Origin: Leifsonia aquatica H1aii
GTDB taxonomy: Bacteria > Actinomycetota > Actinomycetes > Actinomycetales > Microbacteriaceae
Direction of reading: 5' to 3'
Length of the DNA stretch: 50,127 nucleotides
Assembly (NCBI RefSeq): GCF_000633535.1
Contig: NZ_AYMR01000012.1
Span: 1 to 50,127 of the forward strand
The position numbers and the translations under genes are program-made. A model generated the notes under the pieces. The model ran no database searches. It was not told the origin of the DNA and saw only the letters and a program-made list of their open reading frames with translations. This document shows, piece after piece, positions 42,112 to 50,127 of this stretch; within the stretch, counting starts at the first letter, position 1; each line of letters starts with the position of its first letter.

Positions 42112-42545
42112 TGACCCAGCAGACCGCACCCGACTTCGACACCCTCTCAGTGGGCGACGTCATCGCCGAACGCGACTACGAGCTGAGCCGCGACGCGCTC
42201 GTCCGCTACGCCGGCGCCTCCGGAGACTTCAATCCCATCCACTACCGGGACGACATCGCCACCTCCGTCGGGCTGCCCGGCGTCATCGCGCACGGGATGC
42301 TGACCATGGGGCTCTCCGTGCAGCCCGTCGTCGACTGGGCCGGCGACCCGGCGCGCGTCGCCGACTACCAGGTGCGCTTCACCCGGCCGATCCTGGTGGA
42401 CCCGGCCAGCGGTGCGACCGTCTCCGTCACGGCGAAGGTCGGCCAGCTCGACGCGGACGCCCGCGTCGCCCGCGTCGACCTGACCACCACCTTCAACGGC
42501 GAGACCGTGCTCGGCAAGGCGCAGGTGCGGGTCACCCTGGCATGA
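42108..42545 (+). CDS. MaoC-like hydratase/dehydratase (HadB-like)
   Basis: 145 residues; ATG 42108 overlaps the previous stop (ATGA). The catalytic motif YAGASGDFNPIHY carries the Asp-x4-His dyad of hydratase 2, followed by GVIAHGMLTMGL. Predicted catalytic half of a heterodimeric 3-hydroxyacyl-thioester dehydratase with the preceding gene. Overlaps murB by 4 bp. Confidence 0.9.
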   Translation: MMTQQTAPDFDTLSVGDVIAERDYELSRDALVRYAGASGDFNPIHYRDDIATSVGLPGVIAHGMLTMGLSVQPVVDWAGDPARVADYQVRFTRPILVDPASGATVSVTAKVGQLDADARVARVDLTTTFNGETVLGKAQVRVTLA

Positions 42546-43687
42546 CCGACGCATCGTCGCCCACCCCGCTCGCCGCCCTGACCACGATGCGAGTCGGCGG
42601 CGCTCCGGCACGCCTGCTCGCGCCGGCCGACCGCGACGCACTGGTCGCCGCGGCCCTCGACGTCTGGGCGAGCGGAGACGACTGGCTGCTGCTCGGCGGC
42701 GGCTCCAACACGATCGCGGGCGACGACGGATTCGACGGCACCGTCCTCCGGATCGTGACGCGCGGCGTCGAGCGGCTCGACGCCCCCAAGGGCCGTGTGC
42801 GCCTGCGCGTCCAGGCGGGCGAACCCTGGGACGACCTGGTGGCGCTCACCGTGCGCAACGGCTGGGCGGGCATCGAAGCGCTGTCGGGCATCCCGGGCTC
42901 GACGGGCGCCGCCCCGGTGCAGAACATCGGTGCCTACGGGCAGGAGATCGAATCCGCCCTCCTCGGCGTCGAGTTCCTCGACTACCAGAGCGGCGAGATC
43001 CAGACCCTCTCGAAGACCCAGCTCGGCCTCGGCTACCGGATGTCGGTGCTCAAGGGCGGCCTGCAGGGCATCGTCCTCTCCGTCGACCTCGAGCTGGCCG
43101 ACAACGCGGTACCCGGCGGGATCGGCGCGCCGCTCAGCGCACCCGTCGCCTACGCGCAGCTCGCCGACGCCCTCGGCGTCACGATCGGCTCCCGCGTGCC
43201 GGTCGCCGAACTGCGTCGCGCGGTGATCGCGCTGCGCTCCTCCAAGGGAATGGTCCTCGACCCGGACGACCCCGACTCGGTCAGCGCGGGCAGCTTCTTC
43301 ACCAACCCGATCGTCTCGGAGGACTTCGCGCGCTCCCTGCCCCGCACCGCGCCGCGCTGGCCGGTGACTCCACCGGAACCGGCCGCCGTGATCGGACTCA
43401 CGCCAACGGGCGTGCACACGGCCGACATCCCGCCGCTCGCCGACGGGCCGTACGACGTGAAGCTCTCGGCGGCCTGGCTCATCGAGAACGCGGGCATCCG
43501 GCGCGGGTACTCCCTGCCGGGCTCCGGCGCCGGGATCTCCACGAAGCACACCCTCGCCATCGTCAACCGGGGCGGAGCGACCGCGCAGGACGTCGTCCAG
43601 CTCGCCTCGTTCATCCAGGCCCGCGTGCAATCCGAGTTCGGTGTGCTGCTGCGCCCGGAGCCCGTGCTCGTCGGGACGGTCCTGTAG
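42542..43687 (+). CDS. murB: UDP-N-acetylenolpyruvoylglucosamine reductase
   Basis: 381 residues; ATG 42542 overlaps the dehydratase stop. FAD-containing enzyme that reduces UDP-GlcNAc-enolpyruvate to UDP-MurNAc in peptidoglycan synthesis. Motifs: TTMRVGGAPARL, LGGGSNTIAGD for FAD binding, GIPGSTGAAPVQNIGAYGQE, SAGSFFTNPIV with the proton-donating Ser, and RPEPVLVG with the final Glu. Linkage to two MaoC genes in one unit joins lipid and wall synthesis. Confidence 0.96.
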   Translation: MTDASSPTPLAALTTMRVGGAPARLLAPADRDALVAAALDVWASGDDWLLLGGGSNTIAGDDGFDGTVLRIVTRGVERLDAPKGRVRLRVQAGEPWDDLVALTVRNGWAGIEALSGIPGSTGAAPVQNIGAYGQEIESALLGVEFLDYQSGEIQTLSKTQLGLGYRMSVLKGGLQGIVLSVDLELADNAVPGGIGAPLSAPVAYAQLADALGVTIGSRVPVAELRRAVIALRSSKGMVLDPDDPDSVSAGSFFTNPIVSEDFARSLPRTAPRWPVTPPEPAAVIGLTPTGVHTADIPPLADGPYDVKLSAAWLIENAGIRRGYSLPGSGAGISTKHTLAIVNRGGATAQDVVQLASFIQARVQSEFGVLLRPEPVLVGTVL

Positions 43688-43787
43688 GCGACCGCTCGGC
43701 GGTCTCTGAGAGTTCTCACACGCGCGGAATCTAGGCTTTCGACAGCACGGCGCACCCGTACCGCCGTCGACCGAAGGGGCAACGACC

Positions 43788-44507
43788 ATGGGATTCCTCG
43801 ACCGCCTCCTGGGACGCGAAGAGCCGCAGGCCTCCGCCGCGCCCGCACCTGCGTACGCCACGACCCAGGGCCAGGGCCAGGGCCAGGCCGCGCGCAGCGA
43901 CGACGAGATCGCCGTCGAGCGCTACCGCTACCTCCTGCGCACGGCACCGCCCGAGACGATCGAGCAGGTGCACGAGGAGGCGTTCACGAAGCTGACGCCC
44001 GAGCAGCGCCGGCTGCTGTTCCAGCAGCTGAGCGAGAACGCTCCCGCCGGCGAGCAGCCGCGTGGCGACGATCCGCGCGCGCTGGCGCAGGCGGCGACAC
44101 GATCCGAGCTGCGTCAGCCCGGGACCCTCGAGCGCTCGCTCGGCGGTCGAACGGGCGGAGGTCCCGGTGGAGGCATGGGCTTCGGCGGGATGTTCGCGAG
44201 CTCGCTTCTCGGCAGCGTGGCGGGCTTCGTGATCGGATCGGCTCTCGTCGGCGCGTTCCTGCCGTCCCCCGCGGACAGTCAGGCCGGCGGGGACGGCGGT
44301 GACGCCAATGACGGCTCGGGCGCCGACACCGGGGCAGACACCGCGGGAGCAGACACTGCGGCAGCCGATGCTTCGGGAGGCGACGCCACGAGTGCCGACG
44401 CCGCGAGTGCCGACGCCGGCTGGGGCGGCGACAGCGGTTGGGGCGGTGACGGCGGCGGCTGGGGCGACTTCGGCGGGGGAGACTTCGGCGGCGGCGACTT
44501 CCTCTAG
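43788..44507 (+). CDS. Gly/Ala/Asp-rich protein with one hydrophobic segment
   Basis: 239 residues; ATG 43788. The N-terminal half has a helical region (VERYRYLLRTAPPETIEQVH, KLTPEQRRLLFQQLSE); a Gly/Met-rich turn and a hydrophobic segment follow (about 133-158, SSLLGSVAGFVIGSALVGAF); the tail is low complexity with repeated ADTAGADTAAADA and WGGDSGWGGDGGGWGDFGGG. Similar proteins occur widely in actinobacteria without a known role. The tail may be an aggregation- or phase-prone segment. Confidence 0.75.
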   Translation: MGFLDRLLGREEPQASAAPAPAYATTQGQGQGQAARSDDEIAVERYRYLLRTAPPETIEQVHEEAFTKLTPEQRRLLFQQLSENAPAGEQPRGDDPRALAQAATRSELRQPGTLERSLGGRTGGGPGGGMGFGGMFASSLLGSVAGFVIGSALVGAFLPSPADSQAGGDGGDANDGSGADTGADTAGADTAAADASGGDATSADAASADAGWGGDSGWGGDGGGWGDFGGGDFGGGDFL

Positions 44508-44563
44508 GTGTCGCCCCTTGCGGCCCTCTCTGCCGGCGCCGAGGTGCCCACCCGCGCAGCACG

Positions 44564-44633
44564 GCGCTCAGCCTCGTAGGGCGCCCAGCCTCGCAGCTCG
44601 CTCAATCTCGCAGCAGAGCGCTCAGCCTCGCAG
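44564..44633. repeat. Degenerate 16-bp repeats between two genes
   Basis: Four copies of GCGCYCAGCCTCGYAG-like units start at 44564, 44581, 44598 and 44618; the last runs into the 3' end of recQ. They lie in the convergent gap 44508-44621, which holds no gene. Confidence 0.6.
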
Positions 44634-46736
44634 TGCGGCGGCGAAGGGCAGGACGGCGGAGGCGCCCGCTGCGAGCAGTGCCCTCCCGGCGACCGTGATC
44701 GTCCACCGACTGTCGACCAGGTCGTCGACGAGCAGCACCGGTCGGCCCGCCGGAACCTCGAGCCCGTCGACGCCGAACCGGTCCCAGACCGCCGCCAGAC
44801 GGAACGCGCTGTTGCCGCCCGGGTCGCCCGTCGGTCCGCCGCCCCGCAGGGAGAGCGAGCCGAGGAACGGGAGCCGACCGGCATCGGCGAAGCCGCGCGC
44901 GAGCGACTCGACGAACAGCGGACGTCGCCGTGACGGCATCGCGACCACCGCGGCCGGCCGCTCCGCCCAGTCCCAGTCGGAGAGCACGCGGATGCACGCC
45001 GCGATCAGTGCGGGCGAGCAGGGCGCGTCGGGCGCCTGAGCGGATAGGACCTCGCGGAGCCGTCCGCCCCAGCCGAGATCCGTGAGCCGCGCCAGCGCGC
45101 GCCCGGGCTGCAGCTGCTCTGCGGGCGGGATCTTGCCGCGCACGGCGACGCCGAGCCGGTCGGCCCCGGTCGGCCAGAGCTTGCGCGGCTCGATCTCGAC
45201 GCCCACCCGGTCGAGCATCGCCGCCACCGAACCGGACGCCTCCTCGGCGATCGCGCTCGGGTACCACGCACCCGCACAGTTGTCGCACCGGCCGCAGGGT
45301 GCGGCGGCCGGGTCGTCGAGGGACTCCTGGAGGAACTGCATGCGGCAGACGTCGGTGCGCTCGTACTCGAGCATGGACTGCTGCTCCGCCTCCCGCGCCG
45401 CCGCGATCCGCTCGTATCGCTCGCGGTCGTACACCCAGGGCTGCCCGGTCGACACCCAGCCACCGGAGACGCGGCGGACGGCGCCGTCGACGTCGAGCAC
45501 CTTGAGCAGCAGCTCCAGCGTCGACGCCTTCAGATCGACCCGGCTCTCGAGCACGCGGGTCGACTGGGTCTCGTGCGAGAGCGCGTCGAGGACGGCCGCC
45601 GCCTTCTCCTCCGACGGCATCGAGGCCGTCGCGAAGTACTGCCAGATGGCCCGGTCCTCCGGACCGGGGAGGAGCAGGACGTCCGCGTTCTCGGTCGCAC
45701 GGCCGGCACGGCCGACCTGCTGGTAGTACGCGACCGGCGACGACGGCGCGCCGAGGTGAACGACGAATCCTAGGTCCGGTTTGTCGAAGCCCATTCCGAG
45801 CGCACTCGTGGCGACGAGCACCTTCACCTCGTTGCGTTTGAGCCGGCCCTCCAGATCTTCCCGCTCGGCGGTGTCGGTCTGACCCGTGTAGGCGGACGCC
45901 TCGTATCCTGCCCGGCGCAGGACCCGGGCGGTGTCCTCCGCCGCGGCGACGGTCAGTGTGTAGACGATGCCGCTGCCGGGAAGCGCATCGAGGTTGCTCG
46001 CCAGCCAGGCGAGGCGGGCGGTCGCATCCTCCAGGGCCAGCACGCCCAGCCGGAGCGAACGGCGGGCGAGAGGCCCCCGGATGGTCAGTACGTCGGTGCG
46101 ACCTCCGGCACCGCTCTGCCCCGCGGCCCCGCCCATCTGCTCCGCGACGTCGGCGACGACGCGCTCGTTCGCGGTCGCGGTCGTCGCCAGGACCGGCACG
46201 CCGTCGGGGAGTGCCGCGATGAGATCGCGCAGCCGCCGGTAGTCCGGGCGGAAGTCATGCCCCCAATCGGAGATGCAGTGCGCTTCGTCGATCACCAGCA
46301 GGCCACTGCGGGCGACGAGGTCGGGCAGGTGCTGGTCGCGGAAATCGGGGTTGTTGAGCCGCTCCGGGGAGACGAGCAGCACATCCACCGAGTCGTCGCG
46401 GAGGCGGGAGGAGACGTCGTCCCACTCGTGCCGGTTGGCCGAGTTGATGGTCACCGCCCGCACGCCCGCCCGCTCGGCGGCGGCCACCTGGTCGCGCATG
46501 AGGGCGAGCAGGGGCGAGACCAGGATGGTCGGTCCGGCGCCGCGCTGCCGCAACAGCATGGTCGCCACGAAGTACACGGCCGACTTGCCCCAGCCCGTGC
46601 GCTGCACCACCAGAGCCCGGCGCTGCTCGTCGACGAGCGCGGCGATCGCCTCGAACTGACCCGGGTGGAAGTCGGCGTCCTCCCGGCCGACGAGGGCGCG
46701 CAGGCTCGTGACGGCGAGGTCTCTGGTGGTGCTCAT
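44622..46736 (-). CDS. RecQ-type DNA helicase with C-terminal phosphoribosyltransferase-like domain
   Basis: 704 residues; ATG 46736 without a clear ribosome site. Superfamily 2 helicase motifs: QRTGWGKSAVYF (I), PLLALMRDQV (Ia), VIDEAHCISDWGHDFRPDY (II, RecQ type), ATTATA (III), STSALGMGFDKP-like region (V), YYQQVGRAGR (VI). A zinc region CRMQFLQ...CGRCDNC follows. The last about 90 residues hold PVLLVDDLVDSRWT, a type I phosphoribosyltransferase PRPP-loop, with Arg where Gly is usual. Unwinds DNA in repair; the role of the tail is unclear. Confidence 0.9.
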   Translation of the reverse strand: MSTTRDLAVTSLRALVGREDADFHPGQFEAIAALVDEQRRALVVQRTGWGKSAVYFVATMLLRQRGAGPTILVSPLLALMRDQVAAAERAGVRAVTINSANRHEWDDVSSRLRDDSVDVLLVSPERLNNPDFRDQHLPDLVARSGLLVIDEAHCISDWGHDFRPDYRRLRDLIAALPDGVPVLATTATANERVVADVAEQMGGAAGQSGAGGRTDVLTIRGPLARRSLRLGVLALEDATARLAWLASNLDALPGSGIVYTLTVAAAEDTARVLRRAGYEASAYTGQTDTAEREDLEGRLKRNEVKVLVATSALGMGFDKPDLGFVVHLGAPSSPVAYYQQVGRAGRATENADVLLLPGPEDRAIWQYFATASMPSEEKAAAVLDALSHETQSTRVLESRVDLKASTLELLLKVLDVDGAVRRVSGGWVSTGQPWVYDRERYERIAAAREAEQQSMLEYERTDVCRMQFLQESLDDPAAAPCGRCDNCAGAWYPSAIAEEASGSVAAMLDRVGVEIEPRKLWPTGADRLGVAVRGKIPPAEQLQPGRALARLTDLGWGGRLREVLSAQAPDAPCSPALIAACIRVLSDWDWAERPAAVVAMPSRRRPLFVESLARGFADAGRLPFLGSLSLRGGGPTGDPGGNSAFRLAAVWDRFGVDGLEVPAGRPVLLVDDLVDSRWTITVAGRALLAAGASAVLPFAAALRG

Positions 46737-46836
46737 GCTGCCATCGTTCCAGAGGGGGCCGACGCCCGACGCCGATCGCCGCGGATCCGTGGAGAAGTCG
46801 CAGGCGTACAGGGCTGTGGAGACGTCGGGGCTGTGC

Positions 46837-47649
46837 TCAGCCGTCCTTGCGGATCCAGCGGAAGGTCAGCCGGCAGGCGATGAGCCCGGCGAACAGCCAG
46901 ATCAGCAGCACCACGGCCATCCAGCCCAGCTGCCAGCTGCCGCTCGGCTCCTGCGACTCGAACGACGCGGGCAGGAAGACGCTGCGCATGCCCTGCGCGA
47001 TCCACTTGAGCGGGAACACGCTCGCGATGTTCTGCAGCCAGACCGGCAGCAGGTTGAACGCCAGGTAGACGCCCGAGATGAACTGCAGCACCAGGACGAT
47101 CGGGATGATCACCGCCGTCGCACTCTTGCCGGTGCGGGGCACGGCGGACAACGCGATCCCGAGCACCGCCGAGGTCACGATCCCGAGCAGGTAGATCCAG
47201 AGGAACCGCAGCCAGAGCTCGGGATCGGTCGGCAGTTCCACGCCGAAGGCGAGCCGGGCCATCAGCAGCAGGAGCACGATCTGCAGAGCACTCGTGACGA
47301 TGACCTGGCCCATCTTGCCGATGAAGTACGAGACGACCGGGAGCGGCGTTCCGCCCAGGCGCTTCAGCGTGCCGTTGCTCTTCTCGACGGCGATGTCGAC
47401 GGCGAGGTTCTGCACACCGCTGAGGAGGATGCCGGCCGCGATCATCCCCGGCAGGTAGTACGCGGCCTGGGTGATGCCGCCCGTGCCGTCGGGCGCGGCA
47501 CCGACCTTGCCGAGGCCTTGGAAGGCGACCGAGAAGATCCCCAGCATGACGACCGGGAAGAGGAAGGTGAAGAAGATCGTGTCGCCCTGCCGGAAATAGG
47601 TCAGGGTCTCGTACCGCGCCCGGGAGAGCCCCAGCGGGATGGTCGTCAT
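46837..47649 (-). CDS. ABC-2 type exporter permease
   Basis: 270 residues; ATG 47649 overlaps the ATPase stop (4 bp). Six membrane segments in the ABC-2/DrrB layout with EKSNGTLKRLGGTPLP, the conserved cytoplasmic coupling motif after helix 2. Works with the ATPase below to export drugs, lipids or antibiotics; no substrate clue. Confidence 0.92.
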   Translation of the reverse strand: MTTIPLGLSRARYETLTYFRQGDTIFFTFLFPVVMLGIFSVAFQGLGKVGAAPDGTGGITQAAYYLPGMIAAGILLSGVQNLAVDIAVEKSNGTLKRLGGTPLPVVSYFIGKMGQVIVTSALQIVLLLLMARLAFGVELPTDPELWLRFLWIYLLGIVTSAVLGIALSAVPRTGKSATAVIIPIVLVLQFISGVYLAFNLLPVWLQNIASVFPLKWIAQGMRSVFLPASFESQEPSGSWQLGWMAVVLLIWLFAGLIACRLTFRWIRKDG

Positions 47650-48524
47650 GCGGTCGCCTCCTCGGCGGGTGCACCCGTCTCGCGCACGAGTTCGAGGTAG
47701 ATGTCCTCCAGGCTCGGGCGGATCACCTCGAGGTCCCGCGGTTCGCCGCCGAGCTGCGCGGTGAGCCGCGCGACCACGGCGCCCGGCCGGTCGGTGCGCT
47801 CCTGCTGGGGCGCCCCGGCCGCGTCGCGCCAGCGGACGATCGGAATGCGCGCGTCGGCCCCGCCGATCGCGTCCACGGCCCCCAGATCGATCAGCGTCCC
47901 GCGGGCGATCACGGCGACACGGTCGCTGAGCTGGGCCGCCTCGTCGAGGTAGTGGGTCGTGAGCAGGATCGTCGTGCCCTCACGCTTGAGATCGCGGATG
48001 AGATCCCAGAACTGATGCCGTGCCTCCGGGTCGAAACCGGTCGTCGGTTCGTCCAGGAAGAGCAGTTCCGGGCGACCGACGACCCCGAGGGCGACGTCGA
48101 GGCGGCGGCGCTGCCCGCCCGACAGATTGCGGATGCGGGTCTTCGCCTTGTCGGTCAGCCCCACGGCCGCGATGAGCTCGTCCACGTCTCTCCGCTTCGG
48201 GTAGAACCGGGAGAAGTGCACCAGCTGCTCGCGGACGGTCACATCGGCGGCCTCGATGCCTGATTGGAGCACGATCCCGAGCCGGGCCTTCCACGCGGTG
48301 CCGCCGCGCTGGGGGTCGACGCCCAGCACCTCCGCCGTCCCGCCGCTGCGGTCGCGATAGCCCTCGAGGATCTCGATGGTGGTGCTCTTGCCGGCGCCGT
48401 TGGGGCCGAGGAGAGCGAAGGTCTCGCCCTCCTCGATGTCGAAGTCCACACCGCGCAGCGCCTCGAACGAGCCGTACGTCTTGCGCAGGCCACGGACCGA
48501 GACAGCCGAACGGGCGGGGGTCAT
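47646..48524 (-). CDS. ABC-2 type exporter ATP-binding protein (DrrA-like)
   Basis: 292 residues; ATG 48524. All ABC motifs are intact, unlike the degenerate ATPase at 27670: Walker A GPNGAGKSTT, signature NLSGGQRRRLDVALG, Walker B LLFLDEPTTGFDPEAR and the switch His in LLTTHYLDEA. The about 80-residue C-terminal extension is typical of the DrrA/daunorubicin-resistance branch. Drives the adjacent permease. Confidence 0.95.
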   Translation of the reverse strand: MTPARSAVSVRGLRKTYGSFEALRGVDFDIEEGETFALLGPNGAGKSTTIEILEGYRDRSGGTAEVLGVDPQRGGTAWKARLGIVLQSGIEAADVTVREQLVHFSRFYPKRRDVDELIAAVGLTDKAKTRIRNLSGGQRRRLDVALGVVGRPELLFLDEPTTGFDPEARHQFWDLIRDLKREGTTILLTTHYLDEAAQLSDRVAVIARGTLIDLGAVDAIGGADARIPIVRWRDAAGAPQQERTDRPGAVVARLTAQLGGEPRDLEVIRPSLEDIYLELVRETGAPAEEATA

Positions 48525-48599
48525 GCCCCCATCATGCCCCGCGCGGGGTCGTGCCGTCTGCCCGATTCGGCCGTCCGCCCGGTCTGGCCTGTCTGCGGG

Positions 48600-49187
48600 T
48601 CAGGCCGTGTGCCTGCGGCGTTGCGCCGACCGGATCGCGCCGAGCAGGGCGAACACCACGATCAGCACGCCGGCCGCCGCCAGCCACAGGGCCCACGCGC
48701 TGCCCGGCGTGAGGGCGGCCAGCCAGACCTCGACGGCGGCCAGACGCTCGGGAGCGGAGAGGACGAACAGCATCCCACCGGCGAAGAGCACCAGCAGCAG
48801 CCCCCACACGACGCCGCCCCAGCGGATCGGCGCGCGCGACGCGGCGGGGGCCGGCGTCCAGGCGGCGGGAGGCGGGGGAGTGAGCCAGGGCTCGGCGGGG
48901 AGCGAGCGCGTGGGCGCCGCATCGGCGGGCGCCTCCGAGGGGGAGGCGGTCTCGGGGAACACCTCCGTGGGAGCGGCCGATGCGGGGAGCTCCTCCGTGA
49001 GGCGGTGCGCCTCCTCGGCGTTCGCGGTGGTCTCCGTGTTCGCGGTGGTCTCCGTGTTTGCGGTGGTCTCCGTGTTCGCGGTGGTCTCCGTGTTTGCGGC
49101 GGTCTCCGTGTTTGCGGTGGTCTCCGCGTTCGCTGTCGCAGCCGGCTCGGCGCTCTCGGACGGGTTCGGGGTCGCGTCGGTGGTCAT
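48600..49187 (-). CDS. Membrane protein with tandem-repeat N-terminus
   Basis: 195 residues; ATG 49187 with GAGGAA upstream, 8 bp after the previous stop. Residues about 17-56 are a run of the hexapeptide TETTAN, then a Pro/Ala-rich linker, and two membrane segments (about 123-145 and 160-183) ending RRRHTA. The N-terminus is disordered and probably cytoplasmic. No domain recognised; cotranscribed with the gene at 49196. Confidence 0.75.
   Translation of the reverse strand: MTTDATPNPSESAEPAATANAETTANTETAANTETTANTETTANTETTANTETTANAEEAHRLTEELPASAAPTEVFPETASPSEAPADAAPTRSLPAEPWLTPPPPAAWTPAPAASRAPIRWGGVVWGLLLVLFAGGMLFVLSAPERLAAVEVWLAALTPGSAWALWLAAAGVLIVVFALLGAIRSAQRRRHTA
49021..49128. repeat. 18-bp tandem repeat encoding TETTAN
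   Basis: Six consecutive 18-bp units (consensus TTCGCGGTGGTCTCCGTG on the plus strand, with TTT/TTC and GTG/GCG variants) inside the membrane-protein gene. The length is a multiple of three, so copy number can change without a frameshift. Confidence 0.85.
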
Positions 49188-49195
49188 GGCGTTCC

Positions 49196-50127
49196 TCACT
49201 TCTGCTCGCGCTGGACGAGCACCTCGTCGAGCTGGGCAATGCGGACGACGGTCTCCGGCGCACCGGCCGGGCCGATCAGGATGTTCGTGCTGCAGCCGCC
49301 GAGCGGGCGCGGCTCGCACTGGTGGACGTGGCGGGTGCCGGAGGGGTCCGTGACGATCACGCCCGCGGGGGTGGCGGCCATCAGCCGGACGGTGGCGTCG
49401 GCCGGCACGATCAGGGTGGTCGGGTCGGCGCCCTTGGCGAGATCGATCTCCGGCGTTCCCGACGCGATCACGGCGTCCGTCAGGTCGATCGTCGTGCGCC
49501 CCCAGCCCTGCACGTAGGCGGCGTCGCCGGACGGCGTGACCGTCTGATCCGCGCCGGCGACGATCGAGGTGGCGGAGAAGCTCGCCCGCGTCCCGCCCGG
49601 AAGCACGGCCGTGAGCGCGGTGAGCGCGGCGAGGATGAGGCCGAAGGTGATCAGGAAGCCGCTGCGGCGGCGGGCGAGACCCGCGATGAGGGCGGCGACG
49701 CCGAACACCAGGGTGGCGGCCGCGAACGCGGCGGTCGGCACGTAACCGGACAGGCCGGTCAGGGGGATCCAGAGCGCGGAGACCACGGCTCCGGCGATGA
49801 TCGCGAGTCCGACCGTCAGCCAGCCGAGGGCGGCGCCCACCCGCGGGTTGGCGGCGCGATACGCCGCACGACGGGCGTTCGCCGCGGCGTTCGCGGCCGA
49901 CGCCTGGGAGCGCATCTCGGCCGAGCGCTGCGCTTTCACCGCGCGCATGTCCGCAGCCAGACGCGCCTTCCAGCGGGCGTGGTCGGCCTTCCACTCGGCC
50001 TGCCTGTGCTGCCAGTCCGCGACGTCCGCGGGGCTCGCACCCACCGTCGGGACCGGAGGGGCGACGGGTTCCGCGGTGATGTCGAGCGGAGGGGTCGGTG
50101 CGCCGGAGGCGGCGGTCGTGGCGGTCG
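49196..50127 (-). CDS. Membrane protein with LiaF-like C-terminal domain, N-terminus beyond window
   Basis: The frame is open to the right edge, so the start lies outside; a GTG at 50044 is an internal Val more likely than a start, since the frame upstream stays open and Pro-rich. Visible parts: a charged helix (ADWQHRQAEWKADHARWKAR), four membrane segments (about 70 to 165 counted from 50044) and an extracellular beta-rich domain with repeated short strands (TIDLTDAVIASGTPEIDLAK, LIVPADATVRLMA) like the C-terminus of PspC/LiaF-type proteins. Possibly a cell-envelope stress sensor. Confidence 0.7.
   Translation of the reverse strand, partial: TATTAASGAPTPPLDITAEPVAPPVPTVGASPADVADWQHRQAEWKADHARWKARLAADMRAVKAQRSAEMRSQASAANAAANARRAAYRAANPRVGAALGWLTVGLAIIAGAVVSALWIPLTGLSGYVPTAAFAAATLVFGVAALIAGLARRRSGFLITFGLILAALTALTAVLPGGTRASFSATSIVAGADQTVTPSGDAAYVQGWGRTTIDLTDAVIASGTPEIDLAKGADPTTLIVPADATVRLMAATPAGVIVTDPSGTRHVHQCEPRPLGGCSTNILIGPAGAPETVVRIAQLDEVLVQREQK

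Overview
The window is high-GC DNA with frequent GTG starts, GA-rich Shine-Dalgarno sites and several start codons 6-7 nt behind a -10-like hexamer. Domain content (class-E-type LAxTG-like anchors, LuxR/ATPase regulators, DUF11-type lectin protein, FAS1-like dehydratases next to murB, RecQ with a phosphoribosyltransferase tail) points to an actinobacterium, most likely Microbacteriaceae (Leifsonia/Microbacterium-like). This is inferred from style and gene families, not from an rRNA. No RNA gene, phage, IS element or CRISPR array was found.

Layout. (1) 1-16.4 kb, mainly cell envelope: a secreted ricin-lectin/Ig-repeat protein cut by the left edge and its paralogue at 12.3 kb; an L-type-lectin/DUF11 surface protein; two tiny proteins; an OpgB/LtaS-like phosphoglycerol transferase translationally coupled to an acyltransferase-3/SGNH protein whose catalytic residues look lost; an alcohol dehydrogenase-cupin-carboxymuconolactone decarboxylase set; small cytosolic and membrane proteins; and the UDP-GlcNAc 2-epimerase wecB behind a terminator-like leader. 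(2) 16.7-29.8 kb: two large LuxR-type ATPase regulators, a DMT transporter and a six-gene minus-strand operon (amidohydrolase, degenerate ABC ATPase, YhgE/Pip membrane protein, glutamate decarboxylase, YrhK-like membrane protein, LuxR regulator). This is the best candidate for an undescribed system; all three of its P-loop proteins (counting the second LuxR) carry Arg where the Walker A Lys belongs. (3) 30-39.7 kb: a beta-glucan-type utilisation locus: secreted GH5 enzyme with discoidin modules inserted into its catalytic domain, ABC sugar importer, cytosolic GH5 and a ROK repressor. The two transcription units share a palindromic element placed identically relative to a -35-like box. (4) 39.7-50.1 kb: an ArsR-like regulator facing an inverted-repeat operator, a 27-residue peptide gene with its own AT-rich promoter and strong terminator, the two MaoC-type dehydratases with murB, a Gly/Ala/Asp-rich protein, RecQ-phosphoribosyltransferase, an ABC-2 exporter and two membrane proteins, the last cut by the right edge.

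How the genes fit together: in region 3 the secreted GH5 would release oligosaccharides, the importer would take them up, the cytosolic GH5 would finish hydrolysis and the ROK protein would sense the sugar. In region 2 GABA production by GadB is coupled to a YhgE membrane protein and a hydrolase under LuxR control; the substrate is unknown.
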